Of a stretch of DNA of 64,000 nucleotides, positions 22,816-36,568 are shown piece after piece; the first letter of the stretch is position 1; each line of letters begins with the position of its first letter. The DNA is from Pyrocephalus nanus (lineage: Eukaryota > Chordata > Aves > Passeriformes > Tyrannidae): contig CM076263.1 in assembly GCA_038380795.1 (NCBI GenBank), positions 11,088,709-11,152,708 of the forward strand, in the 5' to 3' direction. The translations under genes and the position numbers were made by a program. Below the pieces are notes generated by a model, which saw only the letters and a list, made by a program, of their open reading frames with translations, did not search any database and had not been told where the DNA came from.

Positions 22816-24704
22816 TGCTGTCTCACTTAACATCTGAATAATCATTGCGTAGAAAAATGGTTTAGATGAGCTGTATTTCATTACCTATTGAGTGTTCTTT
22901 AGATTAAAAAGAAAAGTGCTATATTTTGCCTTATTCTCCTCCTCAAGTAACATTTATTGGCACAGTTGGAGAGGAGATGATGAAACCAGATGGACTTTTC
23001 ATAAGACCCAGCATGACTCTTTTTTTTAACACTATTTAGCACAGTTTACATCAAGAAATTACAATAACAGGAGGTATGATGTGTCTTGTCCTCCAACACA
23101 TAGACATTTACAAGCGTCTTTCATAGAGGTAACACAAAGGGAAAGGTCTCTGGCATCATTAACTACCTGATCTTCCTGATTTTTCAGAAACCAATGAAAA
23201 ATGTAGCTGGATCCTAAACAGAAAACTCTGAAATAATTTCCTTCCATCATGGCTATGCAATTTTCCACTTAATTATTTTCAACCAAAATAATTTAATTGC
23301 TATTCAGACTTATCTGGGGGCACCGATTCACCTTTTAATCAGAATCATACCTTTTAGCTAGAAAAAAAAAATCACATAAAGACCAGTAATACATTAAAAG
23401 CATTCTAGGTTATCAGTTTAATTGTGACATAATTACTAACAATTAATATTTACTTTGCTCTGCTTTTCTCTGTTGTGTTACAGGTTTGTTTTCTTTTCTT
23501 TTTTTTTTATCCTTTTTCATGCACTGTGAGTTATGGGTGAAAGTGCAAGAGAAAACGACTTGTCCATAATGATAATTGTGCCTCTCCTTGGTGATTACTA
23601 ACTTATCTTTCTAATATACAATCAAGTCTGTATGTGATACTTTGTTAACAAGAAACAAGTAGTTACAATGCATAAATGATGTTTCTAGCTGATGCTGTTC
23701 CATTATAGTACTGCAAAACCGTAAGAGTGTTTTACTAGTGGGGAATCCTTACTTTGATTTTGAGATTTTTTTTCTGTGTATTAACACCAGGAATTAAATT
23801 CTGCAAAGAGCAAAGGACAGTCACACAGTAGAAAACTAGCAATGGAAATGTTTGTGGCAATTTCTTAACTGACAGAAGAGAAGGAATTAACACATGGAAC
23901 TTTACAATGATATGACCTGAAGAGACAAATTCTGGAAAAACAGCAACTTCAAATAATTTGCTCAAGCCACTCATGAGACACTGTACACTAATCAGAAAAA
24001 CTTTCATGGAGAGCAACATTAAAAATTAAACATATGTAAATTAATAGTATAATGTACAGTCACAGCACTCTGACAAGCAGAAGTTGGATACGAATTATAT
24101 TTGTTTCCTTGGTACTTGAGCTTTAATATCCCAGTAAGACTGCCTATCTGCAGGGTCAGCAGCTGCTTTTTATTTATTTTATTTATTTATTTTTGTTTTC
24201 TTTAATCTAAAATAAGAATTTTTATTGAATGTACATGCCTTGCTCTTTGTGCATAACAATAAATGGCTTTTTCAATAGAACTACATATTTGAAAAAAACT
24301 CCATAAAGACTTAAATAAAGTCTGGGCAAAATCATTAAAAATACAAACCCTTGTAATAATATTTATGAATCATCCTCAGTTAAAAGCAAATAGAAAAATA
24401 ATGCTAATTTTGTCTGCTCATGCTGTTTCTCACGGAGGTATTCCCAGCAAAGGGCAAGAAACTATGATCACAAAATTACAGAAAATGTACTGCACAGAAA
24501 ATAAACTGTAAAGGCAGCAAAAGCAATTTCTTCAAATCAAATTATTACTATACTTCCCTAAAGCCAAACATGCCCTGCTCAATTTAAGAATCCATTTGAG
24601 GTACTGCTTCTCTACAAATAAAATCTAAACTCAAAATTCGGACCTTAGGAGAGGAACAACAGAGGGCAAGTTCCTAATTTCTCATAAGCAAATGGAGAGA
24701 GGTG
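22816..24704. other. AT-rich single-copy DNA
   Basis: No gene was recognised. It contains a TTTA-rich low-complexity run at 24169-24197. Confidence 0.4.
24169..24197. repeat. TTTA-rich low-complexity tract
   Basis: Imperfect tandem TTTA units. Confidence 0.7.
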
Positions 24705-25000
24705 CCTTTGAGAATTTCAAAAATGGAGATTTTAACAGCCCTTTTAGCTAAACCAGTCCAGTGTTTAATCACACTCTCTTGAGTACTTTTGCCCAATTCC
24801 AATCCAAACCTCCCTTGCTGCAACTTCTGACCACTGTGTTCTGTCACTGTTCTCCTTTGACAAGAGTCTGGCCTTTTAGGTAGTCAAAGAATACAACTAG
24901 ATCTTCCATTAACCTTTTCTTCTTCAGGCTAAACAAACCCTCTTCCTTCTGCCTCTACCTGTGCATTGTATGCTCCAATCCAGTAACTGTCCCAGGTTTC
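24705..25000 (-). mobile_element. ancient CR1 LINE fragment (antisense)
   Basis: The plus strand shows the antisense CR1 3' region. AAATGGAGATTTTAACAG is followed by CCAGTGTTTAATCACACTC, then AAACCTCCCTTGCTGCAACTT, then TTCTTCAGGCTAAACAAACC. The same blocks appear in the old copy at 2724-3660. It is heavily diverged, with approximate ends. Confidence 0.6.
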
Positions 25001-26482
25001 AAGAACTATAGTTTATTGTTACAAAATAAAATCTGTTTTTTAGTAATAATTCTTGTCTTGAGAATGAGCCTTGTTTCCTGTTTTAAAACTCTTTTTATAG
25101 CTGCTCCCTTCAGTATGGTAAAGCTAACAGTCTAATAGCATGATCTTCATTTCAATAGACTTGTTGAACAGACAAGAGAAAAAATTTTCATCCTATGTAT
25201 GTCAAAATGGCAGGGGAAAACAAAATTGTAAATATGTAGGGACATAGTCTCATTTTAAAATATATTTTGGCATCTCAAGTTTCATTCTCCAGTACTTGTT
25301 TATGGTAGAATATATTGCTTTTCCAGTTCTACATAATCTTTCGTTATTGTGCAATCAGAAGCTTTTTTGCAAAGTGAGATTCCTTGTGAAAAGCTTATCT
25401 GCTGCAGAAGGTGCTTTCGCTGTAGAGAATTAAAAATACTGGTCTCTTAACAGATAATTAAATGGAGGCAAAGACATGAATGTGGTTTTGTGATAGGTTT
25501 GCTCCTTTGTTACAAACCACAGCTTCATGTTCATAGTCTTACAGCAGCTTTGAAAGACTGCAACACATTCTGTTCTCAGCACCCTTTACAACGGGGCACA
25601 GGATTTGACATACACCACTTCATTAGCAGGGAGATGATTAAATGATGGTATTGAAGTTATTGATGTATGAAGTTGGCTGTCTGCTCCTCTTACCCAGATA
25701 TACAAGAAATTCTTTTGAAATGGATGATCTAAGGCCAAATCACCTTGTGGGAAGAAATTAGGATCTACATAGGTTTTGGAGAATGCTCAGTTTTTTCCTC
25801 ACTTTTTAAAGCAAAAAATCTATCCATAGAATAGAGTAAATTTTCGACTTTACACAATTAAGCACAGAGTACAGCTGATATTCTGAGGTTCCTTTAAATA
25901 ACTCTTCAGTTCTAAGGTATAATCAAGTGTGCCAAAGCAATTTATAAAAGATATTTCTCTCAACTGTTCTCAAAGACATCTAGTAATAGAGGTTCTATGT
26001 TTCCAAGTGATGTTGAAGACAATTTTTCCCACTGTTCTTGAAAAAGTCTGCCTTTTTCTATGATTTTCAGGCACCTGATGCAGACAATTAAAATTGCAAC
26101 TGTTTATCTGAAATTATTGCACCCAATACTTAGGTAGTTTACTTTTCTGTGTACCTGATCCACAGGCATAGAAAAGTATTTACATGTCTGTGTCGAATTA
26201 TTAAGTCTCCTTTTACAAGTGTAATGGAAAATCTGGATTTTTACCTATATAGAACTGCTCTTATTCATTGTTTGTGAACTAAATATATGAATTCATCCTC
26301 TGGAACCATCTACTTCAAATGCATCACAGAAATAACGCTTTGGAAAGTATCCTGATTATTCGTTTTCTTAATAGATCAGACTAAAGTATCTCCCAAAGTA
26401 CTAGGATATTTAAAAAACGTACAAAGATATACAGATTTTTTACTGGTCCTTCTCTCTTCTGTAATTGCATTTTAAAACACAG

Positions 26483-26524
<42 letters not shown>

Positions 26525-29500
26525 CCTAACAGGAAACTTCTATGGTTCTAACGTCTATGGGAGATTTTGACAGAAGTTATATTTCCTCCCATAAATTCTG
26601 CTCATGGTTTTTTCATTTCCTGCAGGTTGTCTGAAGTGACTATTCAATACAATGCTTTTCAGTAAATAATTCAGAATAATTTGGGGGTTTCCACATAGAA
26701 GTCTTGTTTAATAATGTTTAATTTTTATTTCAAAAAACTCTTTGTGAACCACATTGGACCATACTAACCAGAAAATTTTTAAATAAAGCTCTTGAACAAT
26801 TTTCCCCCTTAGGATGTTAGTCTCACATTTTTTACTTTCTTTGACATGTACTAGCTAAGAATTATTTTATACTTCTAATACATGCCCTGCCATTTTCAAG
26901 GAAAAAGATGCCAAATTTAAACGTAGGATATGAATAGGATGGTAATAGAAATACTTTGGTGAAATAACACTGGCTTTTCAGACAATGAAGTAGAGAAAAT
27001 AAAAAATAGTTTTATATAATTCTGCACCTTGGTATGTTGGATTTGACCTCCATATCCATATTTGACATGCATATGCTATTAATTTTCTATAGACCCTTTG
27101 ACCTATTTTCCATCTTTTATGTGAATCTCTCACGTCAGTTTTCAGACTCATTTTGTTGAAGAACTCATGATTTAGCCAAATTGGTCTTTTCCTGAAGTGC
27201 CTGTCTTTCTTTTGCTCAAGAGCAATTTGTGTGGGTGCCCTTCATCTTGTTCCTTTCAGGAACTGCCAACTTTCTTAAGTTGCAGTTATGAAAGAATACT
27301 TCTGTCTAAACGTGAAAACAAACTAGTAGCCTGCCTTATCCTTCAGCTCTCTGCAAGGACAAAAACTGGTGGGAGCTCTCATTCAAAAACTGGCAGCACT
27401 TGCCTTTAATAGTCCCTTGCTGTACTTTCACAGTGTATTGTGTGGGGTCTGAGATGTTTTTGTGTAACTGTATGTTTGTGTGTCCCACGGGGATCAATTG
27501 CAAAGGGTGATGTATGTTAGTAGCATATTTCTGGTATTACCTCTGTCTACAGCAAATTCCTGATCGTGGGGCTCTTTTAATAACTGATCCTTGCACATGT
27601 TTAATTTTATATATCCTTGTTTCCTTGCAGAATCCTCTTTTACTTAGTAACAAACCCTGTTATTAACAAGTTTATTAAATGTGATCCAATTTTCACCTTC
27701 TTGCTTTGATCAGTATTAAGCAGTTTGCAACTTTTCTCTGTCAATACAGCCATTATTGAACAAAAAAACATCAAACATTCCCTGGATAGAATTTTGACTG
27801 AAACAACTGAATACTGAGTAAAAAGAGAGAAAATTAAACCTGGGGAAAAAAAAAAAAAACAGGTAGAGAATACTGAAATTCAAAGAAATACAAGAAAATA
27901 TGGTGCAAAAATAGAGGCACATGATACTTCTGCTCTTTTGTGTAGCCTATGGTAACCAAAAATGTTCCGAATATTACAAGTAGAACTCATGGCATTTCAG
28001 TGGACAATAGCACGTTTTGCTTTAATGCAAATTTCCTTAATTTCCTGCTTCTAATCAAGGCATTTCATACGGCTTAAAGTAATTTTTCTGCATAGCTGAA
28101 TTTTATGATAAAAATTTTGGGAGTCAAGTACCAGAGTGTTCCTAAGTCTGGCTGGACTGGAGAGGCCTGAAGGTTCAATCAAGCTCATGAAGAAACCATG
28201 GAATCTTTCCACTGAAACAATGCAGTCATCAGTTATTTACATTTGGAGAAAATAATATGAGCAGTAAATTTAAGAAACATCCATAGGAAACAAGAATTTT
28301 ACACATGAAGAACAGTGAAACACAAGCACATTAGTTTGGAACACACCAACAGACATAAATACATTTTCTGAAGAGACTGAAAGGAAGGCTGTGTCAGCAT
28401 ACAAGAGCTAATGACTTCTGCTGATTCAAAATCCAACTTACTGAAAGCTTCCAGCAGCTTGCAATAGAAGATTCTTTGCCCTGAAGCTCACTGTAATGGA
28501 AAGCTGTGTGACAGAGGCTGCAATCACAGATGAAAGAAAAATAAATTCAAATTAAAATGTAGTGGTGTAGGTGCTAAAGAGAAATTATCCAAATGCAAAA
28601 GAACAAGGAAGTTAAGGACCACAGACAACTCAAGAAGTCTTCATTGTGGTAAAACCCAGCAGTTTTAACTGAGCAATGCCACAAAATCCAGATGGTTTCA
28701 AAATATATTACTATAAAAGAAATCACTCATTCTGTGAATTGGATCTACTACTGTTTACTGTGTTCACCATAGATAATGAACAAAGTAACCTGCCCCTTTT
28801 TGCAACAGTTTTTAAATATGTGAAAATTGTTACCATATACCTCTATTTTCATTCTCCTATCTTCTCATGATCACAGATTTCAAGATTTTCTCTTGTCATA
28901 GATTTCTCTGGATTTCTGGCAAATCCTTGCTGCTTTTTAATAGATTCTCTGAAATTACTTTATTCTTGAAATAAAACACTCTAAAAAATGAATTAAGTAC
29001 TTCACTTTATTCATTAACATTGCTGAAGAACAGAAGTAAAAATACACTTCTTAAGAACTGCACTCCTCTTAATATATGACATAATCCATGCTCTTCTGAC
29101 AAATGGTAGTTTTTCCTAGTAAACCAGGAAGTAGCCATATGTCTAACTCAGATAAAATATGCTTATCTGCAAAGAATAACTGAAACATATGGCAAAACAG
29201 AAAGTCTTTCTTTTGCAAAGAAACTATGGTTTCAATGTGCAAATAAATTTCACGTTCAGATTTTTGAAGTGATAAACACAAACAGTATTCAACTGTTATT
29301 CAACGGAGAGACAACTCTCACTCAGCTTGTGAGCTGCTACAGTCTATGGCTCCTTTTATTTTTGCAGAGTTAGTATTTAGTTGTTCCCCATCTTATTCTT
29401 GTGTAGCTTTCTTTTCCTTCCTAAATTCATTACTTTCCATCCTTTCTTATGTTGTCTCTTTTTTTCATATCATAATTTCAATTTTTAAAATCTATTTTGG

Positions 29501-29554
29501 ATTATCTACTGTTGCAGCTCCAACACACCAATTTTCTTTTATTTCTTTACTTTC
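25001..29554. other. AT-rich single-copy DNA
   Basis: No gene was recognised. A strong plus-strand acceptor-like CTTGTTCCTTTCAG ends at 27259 and is followed by 49 open codons to a TAA, which would suit a terminal exon. No second line of evidence exists. Confidence 0.4.
26486..26524. repeat. uninterrupted 39-base T run
   Basis: Thirty-nine consecutive T occur between GTAC and CCTAAC. The minus-strand sequence preceding the equivalent poly(A) does not look like a recognisable mRNA or SINE. Confidence 0.95.
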
Positions 29555-30060
29555 AAGTCAATGTTCAAGAATGTTAATAAAAATCCTGAATAGTACTGGA
29601 TACAGAGCAGATGCATATAGAACTCCAGTTGTTACAAACTTTTGATGCTGGACCATTGATAACTACCTCTGGTCTGATTTTTCAAGTAGTTTTTTTTTTT
29701 ACTCTAACATGAATTAATCCTGACCATGTTTTCCTGATGGTGTATGAAAATGGCATGCAATACAGCATAAAAAGATACAAGATACAGCCTATTCCCTACA
29801 GGCTTTCTTAAAAACAAGATAGCTCATAGTTACTGTTCCTCTAAGATCCACTGTCCTCCTAAAGAAAAAAAACTGAACTAGTTTGACTCATTTGTTCATG
29901 ACAGTGCTGTTAAGTTACTCATCTCCTTGTTGCTCTTGCAGTGTTTATAGTCAAGTAGTTGATTATGTTTTATTTCTCTTCTTTAGAATTAAACAGTACC
30001 ATCAGCTCTTCAGTATAGCATTAATATAATTCAGCAGTTCACTGAAATTGACTTCTTTAA
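29555..30060 (-). mobile_element. ancient CR1-like LINE fragment, reverse-transcriptase region (antisense)
   Basis: The blocks AATGTTAATAAAAATCCTGAATAG-like (29570-29593), ACTCCAGTTGTTACAAACTT (29623-29642) and GTTTGACTCATTTGTTCATGAC (29882-29903) follow the order of an antisense CR1 reverse-transcriptase region. No reading frame survives. The upper edge is uncertain, and weak similarity may continue past 30060. Confidence 0.5.
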
Positions 30061-32640
30061 TGGAAGATAATTTGTATCTTTGGCCTTTCCACTTGCTAGA
30101 AAACTAAAATTCTCTTGTTCTTTCTCTTACTGCTCTTATTGTACCAGAGAGACATCTTACATTTTTAAAATTGTCCCCCTTTAGTCACATCTCATGTCAT
30201 ATCTTGTGCTTGGGAAAGCTGATAACCTTGATTTTTAAGAAAACCAAGACCCAGTGGTATTATTAAATGAAGGAAGATTAGTTCCCATTCAGAGGATTTA
30301 AATAGGGTCTAAATCTAGGAAGATAAATGTGCTGTATTAAAATGGTCTCTTGAGGGACTGGATAGGCAAGGCATGTAATGATCTCCCTAGGGAAAACAAA
30401 AACATTCTGTGCTCAAATGTGTATAGGACTCACTGGAACATTTACTAAGGTAAACAAAATAAGATCATAGCCCAAGCTCAAGCTCAAATTCAAGCTCAAG
30501 CATTCATCTGTTCATACTATTTAACAGTTAGCACACTCCTGGTCCACTTTTAGCCTATTCAAATCAGTGCTCTCCCACAGGATGCAGTGGAGCATTTCAG
30601 AAGAAGTGCAAGCCACTTACTGTTCCCTACAGGCAGCATGGCACAAAGCCATTTTGTTCTGGAGGACAGAGAATTTAACCATATGGATATGGAATTTGTG
30701 GCACCACATATTCTTGGGGCCAGAGAATTGTCACTGGTTCATTTTATATGCCACTATATACAAAGTGGGTGTCTATATACTGCCATTAACTTCAGGTTTG
30801 TTTTTTTTAGATTCTCCCAAGTGTGCTGGATTGGTCCAAGTTTTTTTATAATTATCTTCTACTCAACTTTTGCCATTTGACCTAGCTGCTGCTTTCTTTG
30901 TGCTTACTTCTTGTATATGAGTTCAAACAAGAACTTATGATTTATCTGGGCTATTGATTTCTAGTCTGTACAACCTCTGCAGTGGAGGAGTGTGTAGTTA
31001 GTATAAGAATGTATTGTACTTAAGGTGATGCAAACTTTCCTTTTTAGTCTTTTCTTAAGCCTCCCTCCTGTGAGATATTACTTATTACTTTTCAGAGCTG
31101 AAGTCTGCTAATTTGGAATCTGGTGGTTTTATTTTGCCGAATTCTTTTCACCAAAATCAGTAGTCAGAATCATTCATTACCACCAGTGACAGTAAATGAT
31201 ACTACTAGTTGCTCATCAGAACTTTTGTTTTTCTCACTCTTTCTAGCTTAATTTTGTTGACTAGACTCTCACCACGAAAATTGTTTACATTCTTGTTCAT
31301 TTTAAAAACTATCCAGAAATGTCGGCACTTTTATCTCCCACTGTCTTGTCATACCTAAAAAATTCATAAACTCCACCAATATGTTACACTTTTAAGCTTT
31401 TAAAGTGGTTTTGATGCTGCGAAGTAATCCTGCAGTTCTTGAACTGGAAAAGTTACTACATGTAAAGTTGTAGTTAATTTCCGTTACAGATCTGCCAAAA
31501 TGACTGTAAAAGGATTAAATTATTTAACAGGAATATTATCTGTAAGCTGACAGGTATCCACCCGTCACCAAATCCTGTCTGGTACCAGTTATAATATTGC
31601 TTAATATTCACCTTGTTAATGTACAAATCTCCTAAAATAAGTACTGCCAAAACTGAGAGGTTATGCTTTGTTCCTCAATCAAGATTCAGAAGTGATTGTT
31701 ATATATTGCTCAATACTGAGATGATTACGAAAATCAAAACATCTCACGATATATTTGGTAATCTATTTGAAAGCATCATTTGAAAGTAAATTCATTCACA
31801 CCCATTGAAATCTAAAAGAACTTACACAAAAAATTTGGGTGCTGTATTTTTTCTAAATGTGTCAGTAAAAGTTCTCGATTCTATTTATGTTGAAGGTAGC
31901 AAATGAAATATATGAAATTATTTTTTCCTCAGAATCTCAAGTTATTGGAGAAATCAGGAGACACAGCAACAGCATTTAAAAGGTGCACATTAGTATGATT
32001 CAAAACCACAACAGATATTACTCATATGCTAACAAGGTCACCTTGAATTTTATAGTCTGAAACTACTATATATTAGCCGCAGTGACTACATACTTGCCTG
32101 TAAATCTAGGATGTGTAAATCTACATGTGTACCTAGGAACATTTCCCACAGGAACTTGATTAGCTACACTGTTAAATTTTTTGAATGCTCCCTGACACAG
32201 ATTTGGTCCAAGTCTCCTGCTAGTCTTCCAAAAAACTGCAGATCCAAATGCAAACCTGGAATTTGCACAGGGGGCTAGTCCCCATCAGTGGTCTCCACGC
32301 AACTAGAGTGTTTTCAACGGCAAGACAAGTTAGAAGTATGGACGTTGTATTTCATGTCAGTTGGCCTCCACAACAGTATTCCTGGGCACATTTAATTTAC
32401 TAAAAAAGATGCAGCCATAATGACTGTTTGGCAGAAAGGCTGAGACTAAAGTCTACTGATACTGTACTTGAAGTACATATTAGAAAGAATAAACAAATAT
32501 TTTACCTTTGTAAGTATATGCTATGGCTATTAAACCGAGAGTGGTGTTTTACACAGTATCAAAGCTGCATATGCTAACAAAGTACAATAATCAATAAGTC
32601 ATGATACTTTACTGACTGCTAGTTTGCATATTTCAGCAAC
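30061..32640. other. AT-rich single-copy DNA
   Basis: No gene was recognised. It contains the short CAAGCT repeat at 30473-30500. Confidence 0.4.
30473..30500. repeat. CAAGCT short tandem repeat, interrupted
   Basis: Four to five copies of CAAGCT/CAAATT occur in a row. Confidence 0.7.
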
Positions 32641-33300
32641 AGACCTCCAGGTGCTGGTCGACACAGGCTGAACATGAGACAGAGTGAGCCCAGGTGATCA
32701 AAAAGGCCAACGGCATCCTGGCTTGGATCAGCAATAGTGTAGACAGAAGGACTAAGGCTGGGATCATCCTCCCTGTATTCAGCACTAGAGAGGCCTCACC
32801 TCAAAGCCTATGTCCATTTCTGGGCACTTCAATGAAGACACTGACGTGCTGAAGTGTGTCCAGAGAAGGGCAATGGAGTTGGGGAAGGATCTGGAATGTA
32901 AATTCAATGAGGAGTGGCTGAAGGAGCTGGGGGAGTTTAGCCTGGAGGAGAGCAGGCTCAGGGGACCTTGTCCCCCTCTACAACCACCTGAACGGACGTT
33001 GTAGCCAGGTAGGGGTCGGCCTCTTTTCCCAGGCAACAAGTGACAGGACAAGAGGAAACATCCTCAAGTTGTGCCAAAAGAGGTTCAGGATGGATATTAG
33101 GAAAAATGTCTTCACTGAAAGAGTAGTTAAGCATTGAACTAGGCTCTCCAGTGAACTGGTGGAGTCACCATTCCTGGAAGTGTTCATAAAATGAGCAGAC
33201 ATGGTACCCCTGACACGGTTTAGTGGACAAGGTGGTATTTGCTCTAAGTTTTGCCTTGATGATCTTGGAGGTCTTTTCCAATTTTAATGATTCTATGAAT
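32641..33300 (+). mobile_element. CR1 LINE, 5'-truncated, sense orientation
   Basis: The 3' end of CR1 ORF2 plus the 3' untranslated region are present. Recognisable ORF2 C-terminal residues occur around 32855-32960, such as VQRRAMELGKDLE and [16 protein letters not shown]. These are followed by the ACAAGAGGAAACATCCTCAAG and GTTCAGGATGGATATTAGG blocks, and the copy ends at ATGATTCTATGAATG near 33300. Frameshifts and stops break the frame. Divergence is moderate, so it is younger than the copies at 2.7, 24.7 and 29.6 kb. Confidence 0.85.
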
Positions 33301-33650
33301 GTAACCCTCCTATGTGTCCAAATGGTTATTTGGCAAAATGGAGCTAAACAGTTTTGAGGGCAGCAGAGAAAACTGTACCTTTAAAGTGTCAGTGTTTGGT
33401 TTTGGTTTCTTTGTACTGTATGCTCAAGCAAAGTATTTTTAATTCTATAGCTGCAGAAATAGGGGTGGAAAGCAAGGGACTATCCCTTAAGCCTAATGTT
33501 CATTACTGCTACTTGCCATTTTTCCGCACCCTAAAGGAATGGGATTAAGGGAATACCCTCAGAGCATAAAGTACTGTAATACGATTGAACTAATAATCTG
33601 ATTACAGACTGAGCTGTGCACTGCTCAAGACACAGTCAGTGAACAGAGAA

Positions 33651-33680
33651 TGCATGCAAACATGCATATACATGCATATC
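33651..33680. repeat. cluster of ATGCAT palindromes
   Basis: ATGCAT or TGCATGCA occurs three times in 30 bases, alternating purine and pyrimidine. Confidence 0.6.
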
Positions 33681-36530
33681 ATCATCAGAAAAACTACATC
33701 AGTATTTATGATATCACTTATTAGCAGCTTAATCTATTATTATAATATTCTTATTTCCCCCTACAAATCCTTTGTGTCTGACAAACATACCACACTGCCC
33801 ACTGGAAAAAGATAAACAAGACCCTAATTAATCCCATCTAATTTTAGTTATGTAAAACACACATATACATTAGAAGCATACACTTTCAACAGTGAAATGA
33901 ACAAAATGTTAAAAGGAGACTAGCCACCCTCAGATTCCTTTAAAATTGTTCCAAAACAAGCACCAAAACAATGCTCTAAAAAAGACTCAAAACTTATTTA
34001 TGTTTAAGTAAGAAAAATATAACTAATTTCTCTACAGAGAAAATCACACTTTCCTGAAAATCCTACTTATTAAGTATGCACCCTGTTAAACAAAACAACA
34101 ACAGGAAAGGCTGCTGCAAATGATAGAGGTACAGAATATGTAAAAGTGTTGGTCAGTCTATTATCAGCTGCAGCATTGATAGAACTGGATCTGGGCTTCT
34201 TAATCTCCATCACTATGTCTCTAAGAGCTGAATTTTAGGATATTTTGTAAAGGGAAAAAGATTTGGGGTTAGGTTTAATTTAGCTCATTATGATTTATTT
34301 GAGGAACTAAGATCTTCTCTTCCACCTTAACATTAAAGGTAAAATTGCAGGCAGTCTCAAATGACACTTGGAAATCATGATATCCTAGGACAAGACAATG
34401 AAAGTCACGAAACTGAAAGAAAATATTTGCCCTTTGACATTAGGAGAGCTGGTGATTTTTAAACAATCCCAACCTGACGTATTAGCTGACATACACCAGA
34501 CTGTGTGTCATTTAACATGTATTAACTAATTAAGATAAACATCAGGGAGCTTTGGTTTCAATCCGATTACTTAAAAGGTTAAACTCTTTTGCAGTGGAGT
34601 CAAAACTTCCAATAAAGTAAGCTTTGTCTGGATAAAAAAAACCACCATCAATTCAAACTCTTAAAAAATATAAAGAGTTGTCTGAGATTGATTCACAGTT
34701 TTATTAAAATAACTCCTTATTTTAGCTGGGCAACATGGAAATAGAAAAAGTCCTGTAAAATTACTAATGCAGAGCCTAATCCAGATTATGTATTAGAAAT
34801 CTTAACAGTTTAGCCTGTTGAAACATAAAAGCATCTAGAAAGATTACAAAACCAAGACCTTGAGTTACATTCAACCCAAATGTCAAACAAAGAAGTAAAA
34901 AAGAGAAGGTTTGATTTTGGCTATTCACTCTAATTTCTTAATTTGTAGCCTACTTTTATACTTTCATTTGGGTGTTCAATTCTATCTTAATATAGCCAAA
35001 ATAAGAATAACCATGCATCTTAAATGTACAGTGCTGTCAAAAGAAAAAGTGTAATAAAACCAAGAAACATGTTGTACATGAATATGGAAACTGAAGTAAG
35101 TTAGGTGGCACTTTCTACTCCATTGAACAACTGTCACTGAGAGACAATCATAGATAATTTAGTCCCAAGCAAAAGCTGATTTTGCCACCTCGCAACTTAC
35201 AGGTCAAGGAGCTGACAGGTAGTAAAAGTAACCAGACCAAACCAGAATCTAAGAAGAGAATGAGTAGCTGCCAACAAGACTTATGATTTCTTCAGACTCA
35301 CAGAACATTGAGAGAACAGATATAAGGGATTAATCGATTAACAGGGATTATACATCCCTGGTGAGTTTTGCATAGTTATTTATGCAGCCAGTACACCTTT
35401 ACCATTGTGTTACAGACTGTCTTTTGGCCACTGGCTGTGCAATAATCCAGTCTCCAGTTTTCATTCACATTTGAATCCTAGAATTAGATCAACAGCTCTT
35501 TTGAAGTAGAAAATTGAGTCACTTAAAAAAGGCAGCTACTAGCATGCAACTTTTCTCAGATATAATTAACCATTAGCAGTTATTGACAATATCTCAAGAG
35601 CATTTGCATGCAATCACCTTCTCATCAACATAGACAGCACCTTGGATTTTAATTCCAATCAATCATGAAATCACTTAATTAAAATTAAATGTTGAACTCT
35701 TGATTTTTTCTTGACCTCCAGGTCCCTTCCTACCAACTTCACTTTCCCCATGTTTCCCTTACTTCTCTGAGCATAACTTAGGAGAATATGTAGACCCTCT
35801 ATGTGCCAGACTATGCACTGATGACTTTCTAAGCTTGCTCCTTTTCCTCTCCTGCTGCTATTTATCCCTCCTTGGTTTTTTTGGCTCTGGTTAACTGATT
35901 TCTCTCACAGTTTCTTTCACAATTAGATAGAATAAATATGTTTTTCATGAACTAAGTGACACACATGTAGTTTCAGGATAAATAAGCAGTGGAATCAATT
36001 TGAACCAGGTCTAACTCACTCGTATCATTGAAGCCGAATTTCCCGTTTGAGTCAACAGAGCAAAACCACTGTTGGATCCAGAAATAATAGTGCCAAAGGC
36101 TCTAGCAACATGATGAACACTTTTGTTTTCTTTTCCAACCAAAGCCTCTGCTGGTCAAAAACTGTGTTATTGTAAAAACACTGCTTTTGCATCACGTCCA
36201 TGAACAGACCTAGCACCAAATGCAAATCCTATATTTTCCCCTAAATGCAGAAAAAATGTATTTCTTTGCAATGGAAACAAACATACATTTATGCTTTACT
36301 GCTAACCTACTGATGTCACATCAAAGAAGTAACAGCCAATCTAGTACCTAAAAGAAAACCTGCATATTTAAGGATTCCACTGATAAGGAAGTTCCCACCG
36401 AGCAGCATGTGGGAAAGAAGTGTCTTAATTTTACTATGGTTATGATCAGAAATGCTTATTTCTTTGTTGACATTTACAGGCTTTAACATGCAAATAAAAA
36501 TCCTGAAAAAAACCCAATGGAAACAGTTTC

Positions 36531-36568
36531 ATAACAACCATATCCTTTTATAACAATCATATCCTTTC
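36531..36568. repeat. two-copy microduplication, 19-base period
   Basis: ATAACAACCATATCCTTTT is followed directly by ATAACAATCATATCCTTTC. Confidence 0.7.

Noticed and set aside
26621..26660. Short plus-strand exon after a TTTCCTGCAG acceptor
   Set aside because: The open part is only about 12 codons before a stop, and the donor is poor.
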